Of a stretch of DNA of 64,000 bases, positions 7,809-15,851 are shown piece by piece. The notes under the pieces were generated by a model. It did not search any database. It saw only the letters and a list, made by a program, of their open reading frames with translations, and was not told where the DNA came from. Both the position numbers and the translations under genes were made by a program. Position 1 is the first letter of the stretch. Every line of letters begins with the position of its first letter. This stretch comes from Archangium violaceum (GTDB taxonomy: Bacteria; Myxococcota; Myxococcia; Myxococcales; Myxococcaceae), in the NCBI RefSeq assembly GCF_016887565.1, contig NZ_CP069396.1, forward strand, positions 3,251,001-3,315,000, in the 5' to 3' direction.

Positions 7809-8837
7809 ATGAAGGCGATGGTCCTCTGCGCGGGGCTGGGTACGCGCCTGCGTCCGTTCACCGAGCGCTGGCCCAAGCCAGCCATGCCGTTCCTCGGGCA
7901 GCCCCTTTTTCGCTACCACCTGGCGGTGCTGCGGGCCGCCGGGGTCCAGGCGGTGGGTATCAATACGCACCACCTGCCGGACGTCATGGCGGCCACCGCC
8001 CGCGCCGAGTGCGCTCGCGCCGGTCTGCCGCTGCACGTGGTGCACGAGCCCGTCATCCAGGGGACGGGCGGTGGCATCCGCGGCCTGCGGGATTTTCTCT
8101 CGGGTGATGACTTCATCGTCTTCAACGGTGACATCCTCTTCCCGGTGGACCTGCGGCCCGTGGTGGCCGCGCACCGGGCCTCGGGCGCCGCGGCCACCAT
8201 GGTGCTGATGCCCATGCCCGAGAGCGAGAAGTACGCCGCGGTGGAGATGGATGCGCGGCACAGTGTGCGCCGCATCGCCAGGTTCGGGCCTGGAGGCGAG
8301 GGGCTCTCGCCCTGGCACTTCACCGGCGTGCACGTCATCTCGCCGCGCGTCTTCGACTTCATGTCTCCCGAAGGTCCCGAGGACATCAACCGCGACGTCT
8401 ACGTGCGGATGATGGAGGCGGGCCTCACCGTGCGCGGTGAGGTGGTTCGCGCGTACTGGTCCGATCTGGGCATGCCCTCGCGGTACCTGGCGACCGTGCG
8501 GGATGTGTTGTCAGGACAGGTGCCGCTGGAGGGGCTCGGGACGGATTCACCGTTTGTCTCCGCGCCTCGTGCACAGGGGAATTACTGGGCTCATCCTTCG
8601 GCGCGGGTGGGCGGCGCCCAGGTGACGGGCCCGGCGTACTTCGACGCGGGATGCTCCCTGGCCGAGGGCGTCCGCGTGGGGGCTTCGGTGTTCGTGGGGT
8701 CTCAGGTCCGGGTGGGCGCGGGGGCTCGGCTGGAGCGCTGCGCCGTGCTCGAAGGGACCGAGATCGCTCCCGGCGAGGAGCTGGTCGACGTGGTGGCCTG
8801 GGGGGCACATCGCGTGCCCGCTCCGCTCACTCCGTAG
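7809..8837 (+). CDS. murU: Sugar-1-phosphate nucleotidyltransferase, MurU-like
   Basis: A 342-residue protein. Residues 1-225 form a nucleotidyltransferase domain with the signature LCAGLGTRLRPFTERWPKP (Gly-rich NTP loop and Lys) and the metal Asp in FNGDILF. Next to an AmgK-like kinase it likely makes UDP-MurNAc (or a related NDP-sugar) from the sugar-1-phosphate, bypassing de novo MurNAc synthesis. Pseudomonad MurU ends near residue 225. Here a C-terminal segment (about 250-342: WAHPSARVGGAQVTGPAYF and following) has the hexapeptide periodicity of a left-handed beta-helix, as in GlmU or GDP-mannose enzymes. GAGGGG precedes the ATG. NDP-sugar identity is not proven. Confidence 0.82.
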   Translation: MKAMVLCAGLGTRLRPFTERWPKPAMPFLGQPLFRYHLAVLRAAGVQAVGINTHHLPDVMAATARAECARAGLPLHVVHEPVIQGTGGGIRGLRDFLSGDDFIVFNGDILFPVDLRPVVAAHRASGAAATMVLMPMPESEKYAAVEMDARHSVRRIARFGPGGEGLSPWHFTGVHVISPRVFDFMSPEGPEDINRDVYVRMMEAGLTVRGEVVRAYWSDLGMPSRYLATVRDVLSGQVPLEGLGTDSPFVSAPRAQGNYWAHPSARVGGAQVTGPAYFDAGCSLAEGVRVGASVFVGSQVRVGAGARLERCAVLEGTEIAPGEELVDVVAWGAHRVPAPLTP

Positions 8838-8883
8838 TCACGGTTCTCGGGGCCGCTCACGGGCGGAACCCGAGGGCTCCGAT

Positions 8884-8917
8884 ACCCTCACCCCGTCCCT
8901 CTCCCAGAGGGAGAGGG
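8884..8917 (-). repeat. Dispersed palindromic repeat, copy 4
   Basis: A perfect-consensus copy (ACCCTCACCCCGTCCCTCTC, centre AGAG) between the convergent ends of the nucleotidyltransferase and PP2C genes. The tail GAACCCGAG lies at 8866-8874. It could act as a bidirectional hairpin at the 3' ends. Confidence 0.85.
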
Positions 8918-8947
8918 TCAGACCCGGGTCACCTCACGGCTGTGTCT

Positions 8948-9712
8948 TCAGGCTCCGTGGTAGCGCGCCAGCACGCAGGTGACGTTGTCGTTGCCGCCCG
9001 CGGCGTTCGCCAAGTCGATCAGCTGCGAGCACGCCTTGTCCAGCTCCATCGTGCGCGACAGGATTTCCTGCATCTGCGGGTCCGTCACCATGCCCGACAG
9101 CCCGTCCGAGCACAGCAGGAACACGTCCCCCTCCTGCGGCTCCACCTTCGACACGTCCACCTGCACCGTCTCCTTCATCCCCAGTGCCCGGACGATGACG
9201 TTCTTGTGCGGGAAGTTCTCGATCTCCTCCGGCGTGAGCTTCTTCGCCTTGAGGTAGTCGTTGAGCAGCGAGTGGTCCTCCGTCACCTGCTTCAGCACGC
9301 CCTGCCGGAAGAAGTACACCCGGCTGTCTCCCACGTGCCCCACGTACGCCGTGTCGTTGATGAAGTGCAGCGAGACGATCGTCGTCCCCATGCCCTTGTA
9401 CTTCGTGTCCGTACAGGCCTTCTCGTAGATGCTCTTGTTGGCCAGCTTGATGCCCGTGGCCAGCCGGTTCTCGTCGTAGTTGCGCGCCTTGTCCATCTTG
9501 AATGGCCAGGTCACGTCCTGGTCCCGCGCCGTCATCCGGAAGAACTCGGCCAGCTCGTCCACGGCGATCTTCGAGGCGATCTCCCCGGACGAATGGCCGC
9601 CCATCCCATCGGCGACACAGCACAGGTGCTCGTCGGACAGGATGAGGTAGTTGTCCTCATTGTGGTTCCGCTTCATCCCGACGTGGGTGGTGCCAGCAAC
9701 CTCGATGCGCAT
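8948..9712 (-). CDS. PP2C-family protein serine/threonine phosphatase
   Basis: A 254-residue PPM phosphatase with all the family metal motifs: RNHNEDNY, ADGMGGHSSGE, GHVGDSRVYFF, LLCSDGLSGM and the C-terminal GGNDNVT. It hydrolyses phospho-Ser/Thr with two Mn2+/Mg2+ ions in the cytosol and probably reverses Hanks-type kinases, two of which lie elsewhere in this window. The ATG at 9712 starts MRIEVAGTTHVGMKRN, the normal family start. An 18-bp dyad and a candidate promoter lie upstream. Confidence 0.92.
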   Translation of the reverse strand: MRIEVAGTTHVGMKRNHNEDNYLILSDEHLCCVADGMGGHSSGEIASKIAVDELAEFFRMTARDQDVTWPFKMDKARNYDENRLATGIKLANKSIYEKACTDTKYKGMGTTIVSLHFINDTAYVGHVGDSRVYFFRQGVLKQVTEDHSLLNDYLKAKKLTPEEIENFPHKNVIVRALGMKETVQVDVSKVEPQEGDVFLLCSDGLSGMVTDPQMQEILSRTMELDKACSQLIDLANAAGGNDNVTCVLARYHGA

Positions 9713-9731
9713 GCTGCGGAGTCTCCGACGT

Positions 9732-9749
9732 GTCCAGGATGTCCTGGAC
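9732..9749. promoter_or_regulatory. 18-bp dyad upstream of the PP2C gene
   Basis: GTCCAGGA-TG-TCCTGGAC, with perfect 8-bp arms, lies 20-37 bases before the phosphatase ATG and just 3' of a candidate promoter. It could be an operator or a leader hairpin; no known binding protein is implied. Confidence 0.5.
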
Positions 9750-9759
9750 GAGGGGGGGC

Positions 9760-9789
9760 AGGTTAACAAAGCGCCGCGAAAGGGGTCAA
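9760..9789 (-). promoter_or_regulatory. Candidate promoter of the PP2C gene
   Basis: On the minus strand, TTGACC (9784-9789), an 18-base spacer and TAACCT (9760-9765) preceded by TG. The -35 is part of GGGGTTTTGACCCC, which could alternatively be a short terminator stem for the upstream DUF192 gene. Confidence 0.4.
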
Positions 9790-9835
9790 AACCCCAGCAG
9801 CCCGGAAGGTTGGCCTCTTTACGGCCTTGGGGGGG

Positions 9836-10192
9836 TCAAGGAACAGCCTCGAATGCGAGCCTGTCCCCCTCCTGGGTGCCACTCGCCTGGAGCGTCCCCG
9901 CCGGCAGCTCCAGCACCGACTTCGCCTGGAAGTACATCGAGGTCGCCCGCCAGGGAGGCAGGGCCACGAACTGCTTGACGATGGTCCCCTCCGGATCGAG
10001 GAAGGCCACGTCGATGGGAATGCGCATGAAGAAGGTGTGGATGGAGTTGCAGGGTAGGATGTGCAGCCCCTCCCCGAAGGCCAGCGACCTCCGGCCCATC
10101 AACCCCACGAAACGGTCCACGAACGACGTGGCCCGCTCGGCGCGGTCCGCCAACAGGCGGTCTCGTGTCACATTGTTCACCCTCAGGCGCAT
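9836..10192 (-). CDS. DUF192 family protein
   Basis: A 118-residue protein matching the small DUF192 fold: FVDRFVGLMGR, HILPCNSIHTFFMRIPIDVAF, and the late Leu-rich strand KSVLELPAGT. Family members are small beta-barrel proteins of unknown role, usually about 110-150 residues and often exported, but this copy has no signal peptide. The ATG at 10192 is 18 bases from the divergent trmL ATG. The Arg/Leu-rich frame continuing far upstream is antisense to the repeat gene and was excluded. Confidence 0.85.
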   Translation of the reverse strand: MRLRVNNVTRDRLLADRAERATSFVDRFVGLMGRRSLAFGEGLHILPCNSIHTFFMRIPIDVAFLDPEGTIVKQFVALPPWRATSMYFQAKSVLELPAGTLQASGTQEGDRLAFEAVP

Positions 10193-10210
10193 GTCGCGCG
10201 TTCTACCCCA

Positions 10211-10714
10211 ATGCTCCAGCCCCTGGCGCGCCCCTTCCACCTCGTCCTCGTCTCTCCCCAGATTCCCCCCAACACCGGCAACGTCGCCCGGCTGTGCGCC
10301 GTCACCGGCTGCCGGCTCATCCTCGTGGAGCCCCTGGGCTTCTCCATCGACGACCGCCACCTCAAGCGCGCCGGCCTGGACTACTGGGACAAGGTCTTCC
10401 TGAAGCTCTACCCCGACTTCGACGCCTACCTGGCCGAGTGGCCTGCCGCCAGGCGCTGGATGTTCTCCGCTCGCGCCGCTACATCCCTGTACGCCGCCCG
10501 CTTCGAGGAGGGCGATCACCTCGTCTTCGGCTCGGAGACGCAGGGGCTGCCCGGGGACATCCTCGCCGGGGGCTCGGGCACGCCCGTCACCATCCCCATG
10601 CTGCCCGAGCGCCGCAGCCTCAACCTGTCCACCTCCGTCGGCATCGCCGCCTACGAGGCCCTGCGCCAGGTCCAGTTCGCCCCAGCGGGCGGGCGGACAG
10701 GCACGCCGAGTTGA
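10211..10714 (+). CDS. trmL: tRNA (cytidine(34)-2'-O)-methyltransferase TrmL
   Basis: A 167-residue SPOUT methyltransferase, about the size of E. coli TrmL (157). It shows the three SPOUT motifs: PQIPPNTGNVARLCAVTG, the trefoil-knot loop VFGSETQGLP, and IPMLPERRSLNLSTSVGIA. The family methylates the 2'-OH of the wobble nucleotide in tRNA-Leu isoacceptors, as a dimer, using SAM. The ATG at 10211 is chosen because homologous sequence begins there (FHLVLVSPQIPPN); 50 upstream codons overlap the divergent DUF192 gene. It ends 33 bases before the large repeat protein. Confidence 0.92.
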   Translation: MLQPLARPFHLVLVSPQIPPNTGNVARLCAVTGCRLILVEPLGFSIDDRHLKRAGLDYWDKVFLKLYPDFDAYLAEWPAARRWMFSARAATSLYAARFEEGDHLVFGSETQGLPGDILAGGSGTPVTIPMLPERRSLNLSTSVGIAAYEALRQVQFAPAGGRTGTPS

Positions 10715-10747
10715 GAGGAGGGTAGGACGGACTACACTGGGGCTCGC

Positions 10748-13700
10748 ATGCCCCCCTCGCAGGTCGCCGAAACGCTGTATTCCGCTCACAAGTCCCGTGC
10801 CACCGGCCGGCTCACGCTGCACGCCGGAGGGCGCCAGGCGCTCCTCTTCCTCCAATCCGGAGACCTGGTGGGGACGCGGCTGGGCTTCGGGTACCAGACG
10901 CCCGTGCAGGCGTTGTTGCAGGCCGGGCGCATCCGCCCCGAGATGCTGGATGCGCTGTGGGCCCGTGAGAGCGCGGGCACTCCCGACGAGGACCTGTTGG
11001 AGGAGCTCGGGCTCGCGCCGGAGGCGGTGGCCGAGCATCAGGTGCTCGCCGAGGTGCGGCGGCTGAGTCAGCTCGCCGAGCGCGCCGCCTTCGAGGAGGG
11101 CGGGGTGGAGGAGATGTTCCGCCCCATCGCGGGGACTCGCGTCGTCCGTGCCGCCCTGGAGCCCGCGGGCGCCGAGGCCCCCGAGCCACGCATGTACCGC
11201 TGTGAGAACGCGGGGGGGTGCACCCCGTGGGTGGCCAGTGCGGAGGAGATGGCGCTGCTCCTGAAGCTGGCGGACTTCCAACGGTTGGAGGGGCTGACGC
11301 CCGCACAGGAAGTGCTGTTCCACGTCCTCGAACGTGAGGGGCTCGTCGAGTCGCTGTCCATCGCGGCATGGGAGGCGCGCGAGCGGGACCGGCGGGAGGA
11401 GGAGGCCCGGCGACAGGCGGAAGAAGAGGCCCGGCGCGCGGAGGAAGCACGGCTGGCCGAAGAGGCCCGGCGCCGCGCGGAAGAAGAGGCTCGGTTGGCC
11501 GAGGAGGCTCGGTTGGCCGAGGAGGCCCGGCGCCGAGCCGAGGAGGAAGCACGGCTCGCGGAGGAGGCTCGACTGGCTGAGGAGGCCCGTTTGGCCGAAG
11601 AGGCCCGGCGCCGCGCGGAAGAAGAGGCTCGGTTGGCCGAAGAGGCTCGGTTGGCCGAGGAGGCACGCCGCGCGGAAGAAGAGGCTCGGTTGGCCGAAGA
11701 GGCGCGACTGGCCGAAGAGGCGCGACTGGCCGAAGAGGCTCGGTTGGCCGAAGAGGCGCGACTGGCCGAAGAGGCGCGACTGGCCGAAGAGGCGCGACTG
11801 GCCGAAGAGGCCCGACTCGCGGAAGAGGCTCGGTTGGCCGAGGAGGCACGCCGCGCGGAAGAAGAGGCTCGGTTGGCCGAAGAGGCTCGGTTGGCCGAAG
11901 AGGCGCGACTGGCCGAAGAGGCGCGACTGGCCGAAGAGGCGCGACTGGCCGAAGAGGCCCGACGCCGCGCGGAAGAAGAGGCGCGACTGGCCGAAGAGGC
12001 GCGACTGGCCGAAGAGGCCCGGCGCCGCGCGGAAGAAGAGGCGCGGCTGGCCGAAGAGGCACGCCTCGCGGAGGAAGCCAGACTCGCCGAAGAGGCTCGG
12101 TTGGCCGAAGAGGCGCGACGCGCGGAAGAAGAAGCGCGATTGGCCGAGGAGGCCCGGCTGGCCGAGGAGGCCCGGCGCCGCGCGGAAGAAGAGGCGCGAT
12201 TGGCCGAGGAGGCCCGCCTCGCGGAAGAAGCCAGACTGGCCGAAGAGGCTCGGTTGGCCGAAGAGGCGCGGCTGGCTGAGGAGGCACTCCGCCGTGCGGA
12301 GGAGGAAGCACGGTTGGCGGAGGAGGCCCGGCTCGCGGAAGAGGCCCGCCGTGCGGAGGAAGCCAGACTGGCCGAAGAGGCACGGCTTGCCGAGGAAGAG
12401 GCGCGTCGGGCTGCCGAGGAGGAGGCTCGGTTGGCGGAGGAAGCCCGGCTTCGAGCCGAGGAAGAAGCCCGGCTGGCCGAGGAGGCTCGACAGGCCGAGG
12501 AAGCCCGTCGCGCAGAAGAGGCGCGTCTCGCCGAGGAAGCTCGTCGTGCCGAGGAGGCCCGGCTCCGAGCCGCGGAGGAGGCTCGACTGGCCGAGGAGGC
12601 CCAGCTGGCGGAAGAGGCTCGGCTCCGAGCCGAGGAAGAAGCCCGGCTGGCCGAGGAGGCTCGAAAGGCAGAAGAAGCTCGCCTCGCGGAAGAGGCGCGT
12701 CTTGCCGCGGAAGAGGAGGCGCGTCTCGCCGAGGAAGCTCGTCGTGCCGAGGAGGCCCGGCTGGCGGAAGAGGCCCGGCTCCGAGCCGAGGAAGAAGCCC
12801 GCTTGGCCGAGGAAGCCCGCCGCGCGGAAGAGGCGCGTCTTGCCGAGGAGGCCCGGCTGGCTGAAGAGGCCCGGCTCCGAGCCGAGGAAGAAGCCCGGCT
12901 GGCCGAGGAGGCTCGACAGGCAGAGGAAGCTCGCCTCGCGGAAGAGGCGCGTCTTGCCGAGGAGGCTCGGCTGGCGGAAGAGGCCCGGCTCCGAGCCGAG
13001 GAAGAAGCCCGGCTGGCCGAGGAGGCTCGACAGGCAGAGGAAGCTCGCCTCGCGGAAGAGGCGCGTCTTGCCGCGGAAGAAGAGGCTCGTCTCGCGGAGG
13101 AGGCTCGTCTCGTCGAGGAAGCCCGGTTGGCTGAAGAGGCTCGGCTCCGAGCCGAGGAGGAGGCTCGGCTGGCCGAAGAGGCGCGTCTCGCCGAGGAGGC
13201 TCGGCTGGCTGAAGAGGCCCGGCTCCGAGCCGAGGAGGAGGCTCGTCTCGTCGAGGAGGCCCGGCTGGCTGAAGAGGCGCGTCTTGCTGAGGAAGCCCGA
13301 CAGGCTGAAGAGGCGCGGTTGGCGGAGGAGGCCAGGCTCCGAGCCGAGGAAGAGGCGCGGCTGGCCGAAGAGGCTCGGCTCGCCGAGGAAGCTCGACAGG
13401 CCGAAGAGGCTCGGCTCGCCGAGGAAGCTCGACAGGCCGAAGAGGCTCGGCTCGCCGAGGAAGCTCGACAGGCCGAAGAGGCTCGGCTCGTGGAAGAGGC
13501 TCGTCGGGCCGAGGCCGCTCGTCTCGCCGAGGAGAATCGCCGTGCGCAAGAGGCTCGACATGCCGAAGAGGCGCGCAGGGCCGAAGCCGCTCGGCTCGCG
13601 GAAGAGGCACGCCGCGTAGCGGAGTTGCGCCTCATCGAGCAGCGGCGTCTCGCCGAGGTCTCCCAGTTGTCGGACGTGGCTCGCATCGCCGAGGCGGCCG

Positions 13701-15616
13701 AGTTGCAGGATGGGGAGTTGATCCTCGGCTCTGCTCCCGCCGAGGTGAGCACACAGCCAGTCTCCAGGTCCGAGAGCTCCGTATCCGAGGTCGCGCCCGC
13801 CCCCGAGGCGTGGTTCGACGCGTTCCCGAGTGAGTCGACCCGTGGCCCTGGTGACGCGGAGTTGCCCGCGCAGGAGGACGCGAGTGCGCTCCGTCTGGCG
13901 CGCGAGCAGGCCAATGCCGCGTTGATGCGGGACATGCAGGAGGCCCAGCGGCGCGCTGGGTCCGCTCCTCCCGAGTCATGGCTCATCGATGAGCCCGCGC
14001 AGCCCATCCCGCCCGCCGTGCCCGCGGCTCCCGCTCCCCAGGAGTCCGCGAACGAGGGCTCCGATCTGAACTTCTGGGCGGATCTCTCGGTACCCGAATC
14101 CCAGCCGCCCGCCCCTGTCGTGCCCGCGCCCGTCACCCCCGCGCCCGCGATGTCGCCTCCGGCCGCGCGCCCGCCGCCGCCCGCGATGCCACCTCCGGCC
14201 GCGCGTCCGCCGCCCGCGGCGCCGCCTCGGGCCGCCGTTCCCCCGGGGCTCCGTTCCCCCGCCGCCAGCACGCAGGTTCCGGCCGCTCCCGTTCCCCCGG
14301 GCCTCCGTTCTCCCGCCGCCAACACGGCTGCCCCCTCGGGCCCAGTTCCCCCAAACGCGGGCCCCGTTCCCCCGAACCTCTGGGCTCGCAACAGTGCGCC
14401 CGCCGCTCCCTCTCAGCCGCTCCGTTTGGGGCCGGATGCACCTCGTCCCTCGGGTGATGAGGATCTCTGGCGCATCGTCACCTTCGACAACGCCGCGGGT
14501 GAGGCTCCTGGCGACATCAACGCCTCGTTCGAGGCCGCGCTGCAGCAGGTCGATGCCCACCTGGAATCACTCGTCCGCGCGGAGGTCCCCCAGGCCTCGG
14601 CTCCCACCGCGCCCGCTCCCCAGCCTCCGGCGCCCCCGGCTCCCGCCGCGCCCGTGCCGACTCCGGCCGTCACCACGGCCTCCTCGGTCCCGACGGTCGA
14701 CTTCGACATGCCCGACTCGTGGGACGACCTGTCCCTCGAGGAGAACGACCTGGCGGAGGATGTCTCCGATGAGGAGGCGAAGGTCCGGCGCCAGCGCCTG
14801 CTCCAGCGTGCCATGGAGATCGGCTCCCGCCCCGCGGCCGCTCCGCCGGCTCCCGATGCGCCGGCTCCCGGTGCGCCGCCCCCGCTCAGCGCCGAGCAGC
14901 AGCTCGCCCAGGAGATCGAGAAGCGCTACGCCGACGTGCAGGCCAATCGCGACCACTTCACGATGCTCGGCCTCCCCATCGGTCCGGATGTGAAGCGCGA
15001 GCAGGTGAAGACCGCGTTCCTCGGGCTCGCCAAGCGCTTCCACCCGGATCGTCTGCCTCCGGGGCTCTCCTCCCTGGCGCCCAGGATGACCGCCGTCTTC
15101 GAGTCCATCCGCGGTGCCTACGAAGTCCTCTACGACGACGCGAAGCGCGCGGCCTACCTCCAGGAGCTGCGCTCCAAGGCCTCGGCACAGGCGGCGAAGC
15201 CCGCCGGGGGTGTGGACTCCAATGACCTCTTCAAGATGGGGGAGGTCTTCTTCCGCAAGCGGGACTTCGCGGGCGCGGCCGACCACTTCGAGCGCGCCTA
15301 CAACGCCGAGCCCAAGGCCGTGTACCTCGCCGCCCGCGCGTGGGCCATCTACATGGACCCCCAGCGCAAGGCCGACATCCCCAAGGCGAAGCAGATGATG
15401 GCCGAGGCGCTCAAGCGCGACCCCAACTGTGATCGGGCCCATTACCAGCTCGGGGTGATCTCGCGTGTCGAGGGCGACATGGTCCGCGCCGAGCGTCACT
15501 TCCGCGAGGCGGTCCGCGCCAACCCCAAGCACCTCGAGGCCAACCAGGAGCTGCGCCTCATCGAGATGCGCAAGAAGAATCCACCCCCCAAGAAGGGCGG
15601 CGGCATCTTCGGCTGA
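10748..15616 (+). CDS. Giant DUF4388 / LAEEAR-repeat / J-domain / TPR protein
   Basis: A 1,622-residue protein. Residues 1-140 resemble DUF4388 (PATAN): [25 protein letters not shown]. Residues about 215-957 are an almost unbroken Glu/Ala/Arg/Leu array of LAEEAR hexads with LRAEEEAR or RRAEEEAR octads, predicted to form a very long helix. Residues about 1100-1240 are Pro/Ala-rich. Residues about 1398-1475 form a J domain with an intact HPD ([11 protein letters not shown], His1432), so it should stimulate an Hsp70. The C-terminus has TPR-like helices ([27 protein letters not shown] and following). There is no signal peptide or membrane segment. It may be a cytoplasmic scaffold recruiting DnaK. 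The cellular role is unknown; I do not assign it to a named myxobacterial gene. Confidence 0.85.
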   Translation: MPPSQVAETLYSAHKSRATGRLTLHAGGRQALLFLQSGDLVGTRLGFGYQTPVQALLQAGRIRPEMLDALWARESAGTPDEDLLEELGLAPEAVAEHQVLAEVRRLSQLAERAAFEEGGVEEMFRPIAGTRVVRAALEPAGAEAPEPRMYRCENAGGCTPWVASAEEMALLLKLADFQRLEGLTPAQEVLFHVLEREGLVESLSIAAWEARERDRREEEARRQAEEEARRAEEARLAEEARRRAEEEARLAEEARLAEEARRRAEEEARLAEEARLAEEARLAEEARRRAEEEARLAEEARLAEEARRAEEEARLAEEARLAEEARLAEEARLAEEARLAEEARLAEEARLAEEARLAEEARLAEEARRAEEEARLAEEARLAEEARLAEEARLAEEARLAEEARRRAEEEARLAEEARLAEEARRRAEEEARLAEEARLAEEARLAEEARLAEEARRAEEEARLAEEARLAEEARRRAEEEARLAEEARLAEEARLAEEARLAEEARLAEEALRRAEEEARLAEEARLAEEARRAEEARLAEEARLAEEEARRAAEEEARLAEEARLRAEEEARLAEEARQAEEARRAEEARLAEEARRAEEARLRAAEEARLAEEAQLAEEARLRAEEEARLAEEARKAEEARLAEEARLAAEEEARLAEEARRAEEARLAEEARLRAEEEARLAEEARRAEEARLAEEARLAEEARLRAEEEARLAEEARQAEEARLAEEARLAEEARLAEEARLRAEEEARLAEEARQAEEARLAEEARLAAEEEARLAEEARLVEEARLAEEARLRAEEEARLAEEARLAEEARLAEEARLRAEEEARLVEEARLAEEARLAEEARQAEEARLAEEARLRAEEEARLAEEARLAEEARQAEEARLAEEARQAEEARLAEEARQAEEARLVEEARRAEAARLAEENRRAQEARHAEEARRAEAARLAEEARRVAELRLIEQRRLAEVSQLSDVARIAEAAELQDGELILGSAPAEVSTQPVSRSESSVSEVAPAPEAWFDAFPSESTRGPGDAELPAQEDASALRLAREQANAALMRDMQEAQRRAGSAPPESWLIDEPAQPIPPAVPAAPAPQESANEGSDLNFWADLSVPESQPPAPVVPAPVTPAPAMSPPAARPPPPAMPPPAARPPPAAPPRAAVPPGLRSPAASTQVPAAPVPPGLRSPAANTAAPSGPVPPNAGPVPPNLWARNSAPAAPSQPLRLGPDAPRPSGDEDLWRIVTFDNAAGEAPGDINASFEAALQQVDAHLESLVRAEVPQASAPTAPAPQPPAPPAPAAPVPTPAVTTASSVPTVDFDMPDSWDDLSLEENDLAEDVSDEEAKVRRQRLLQRAMEIGSRPAAAPPAPDAPAPGAPPPLSAEQQLAQEIEKRYADVQANRDHFTMLGLPIGPDVKREQVKTAFLGLAKRFHPDRLPPGLSSLAPRMTAVFESIRGAYEVLYDDAKRAAYLQELRSKASAQAAKPAGGVDSNDLFKMGEVFFRKRDFAGAADHFERAYNAEPKAVYLAARAWAIYMDPQRKADIPKAKQMMAEALKRDPNCDRAHYQLGVISRVEGDMVRAERHFREAVRANPKHLEANQELRLIEMRKKNPPPKKGGGIFG
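11395..13618 (+). repeat. Coding 18-bp repeat array (LAEEAR hexads)
   Basis: About 2.2 kb of imperfect 18-bp units (for example GCGCGACTGGCCGAAGAG) with interspersed 24-bp units. Several adjacent copies around 11697-11820 are identical, which suggests recent slippage or unequal exchange. All units are multiples of three, so copy-number change keeps the frame. The array also leaves the antisense frames open over kilobases. Confidence 0.95.
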
Positions 15617-15761
15617 GCACCGGGGCTCGAGCACCTCCAACCGGCCGTTTCCATTGGAAAGCGTCGCCTGGTTGGCAGGGCCCCCGACGAGGGGTCCGGA
15701 GTGAGCGGCGACGCATGCTCGTTCCCCTGGACACCGGACGAGTCCCCTCGTCCTTCCACCA

Positions 15762-15788
15762 TTGACATGTCCAGAGAGCGGGCATGAT
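15762..15788 (+). promoter_or_regulatory. Candidate promoter before the response-regulator gene
   Basis: Perfect TTGACA (15762-15767), a short 15-base spacer and CATGAT (15783-15788), about 63 bases before the GTG start. The spacing is suboptimal. The rest of the 235-base gap after the repeat gene shows no other clear element. Confidence 0.4.
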
Positions 15789-15851
15789 CATCCGAGCTTC
15801 TCCGCGCCGGGCGCCTTCCAATCCGCAGCCCGCAGCGAAAGGCAATCGAAC

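Noticed and set aside
11334-13619. Second plus-strand frame of 761 codons over the same array
   Set aside because: Arg/Lys/Trp/Pro repeats with no homology and no ribosome site, explained by frame-shifted reading of the 18-bp units.
9836-14391. Very long open frames antisense to the repeat gene (up to 1,241 codons, rich in LFGQPSLF-like units)
   Set aside because: They are the complement of the LAEEAR-coding array, whose GC-rich repeats lack stops in several frames. Only the DUF192 end (9836-10192) is a real gene.
15665-15690. Sigma-54-like TGGCAGG before the response-regulator gene
   Set aside because: No GC-containing -12 element at the required spacing.
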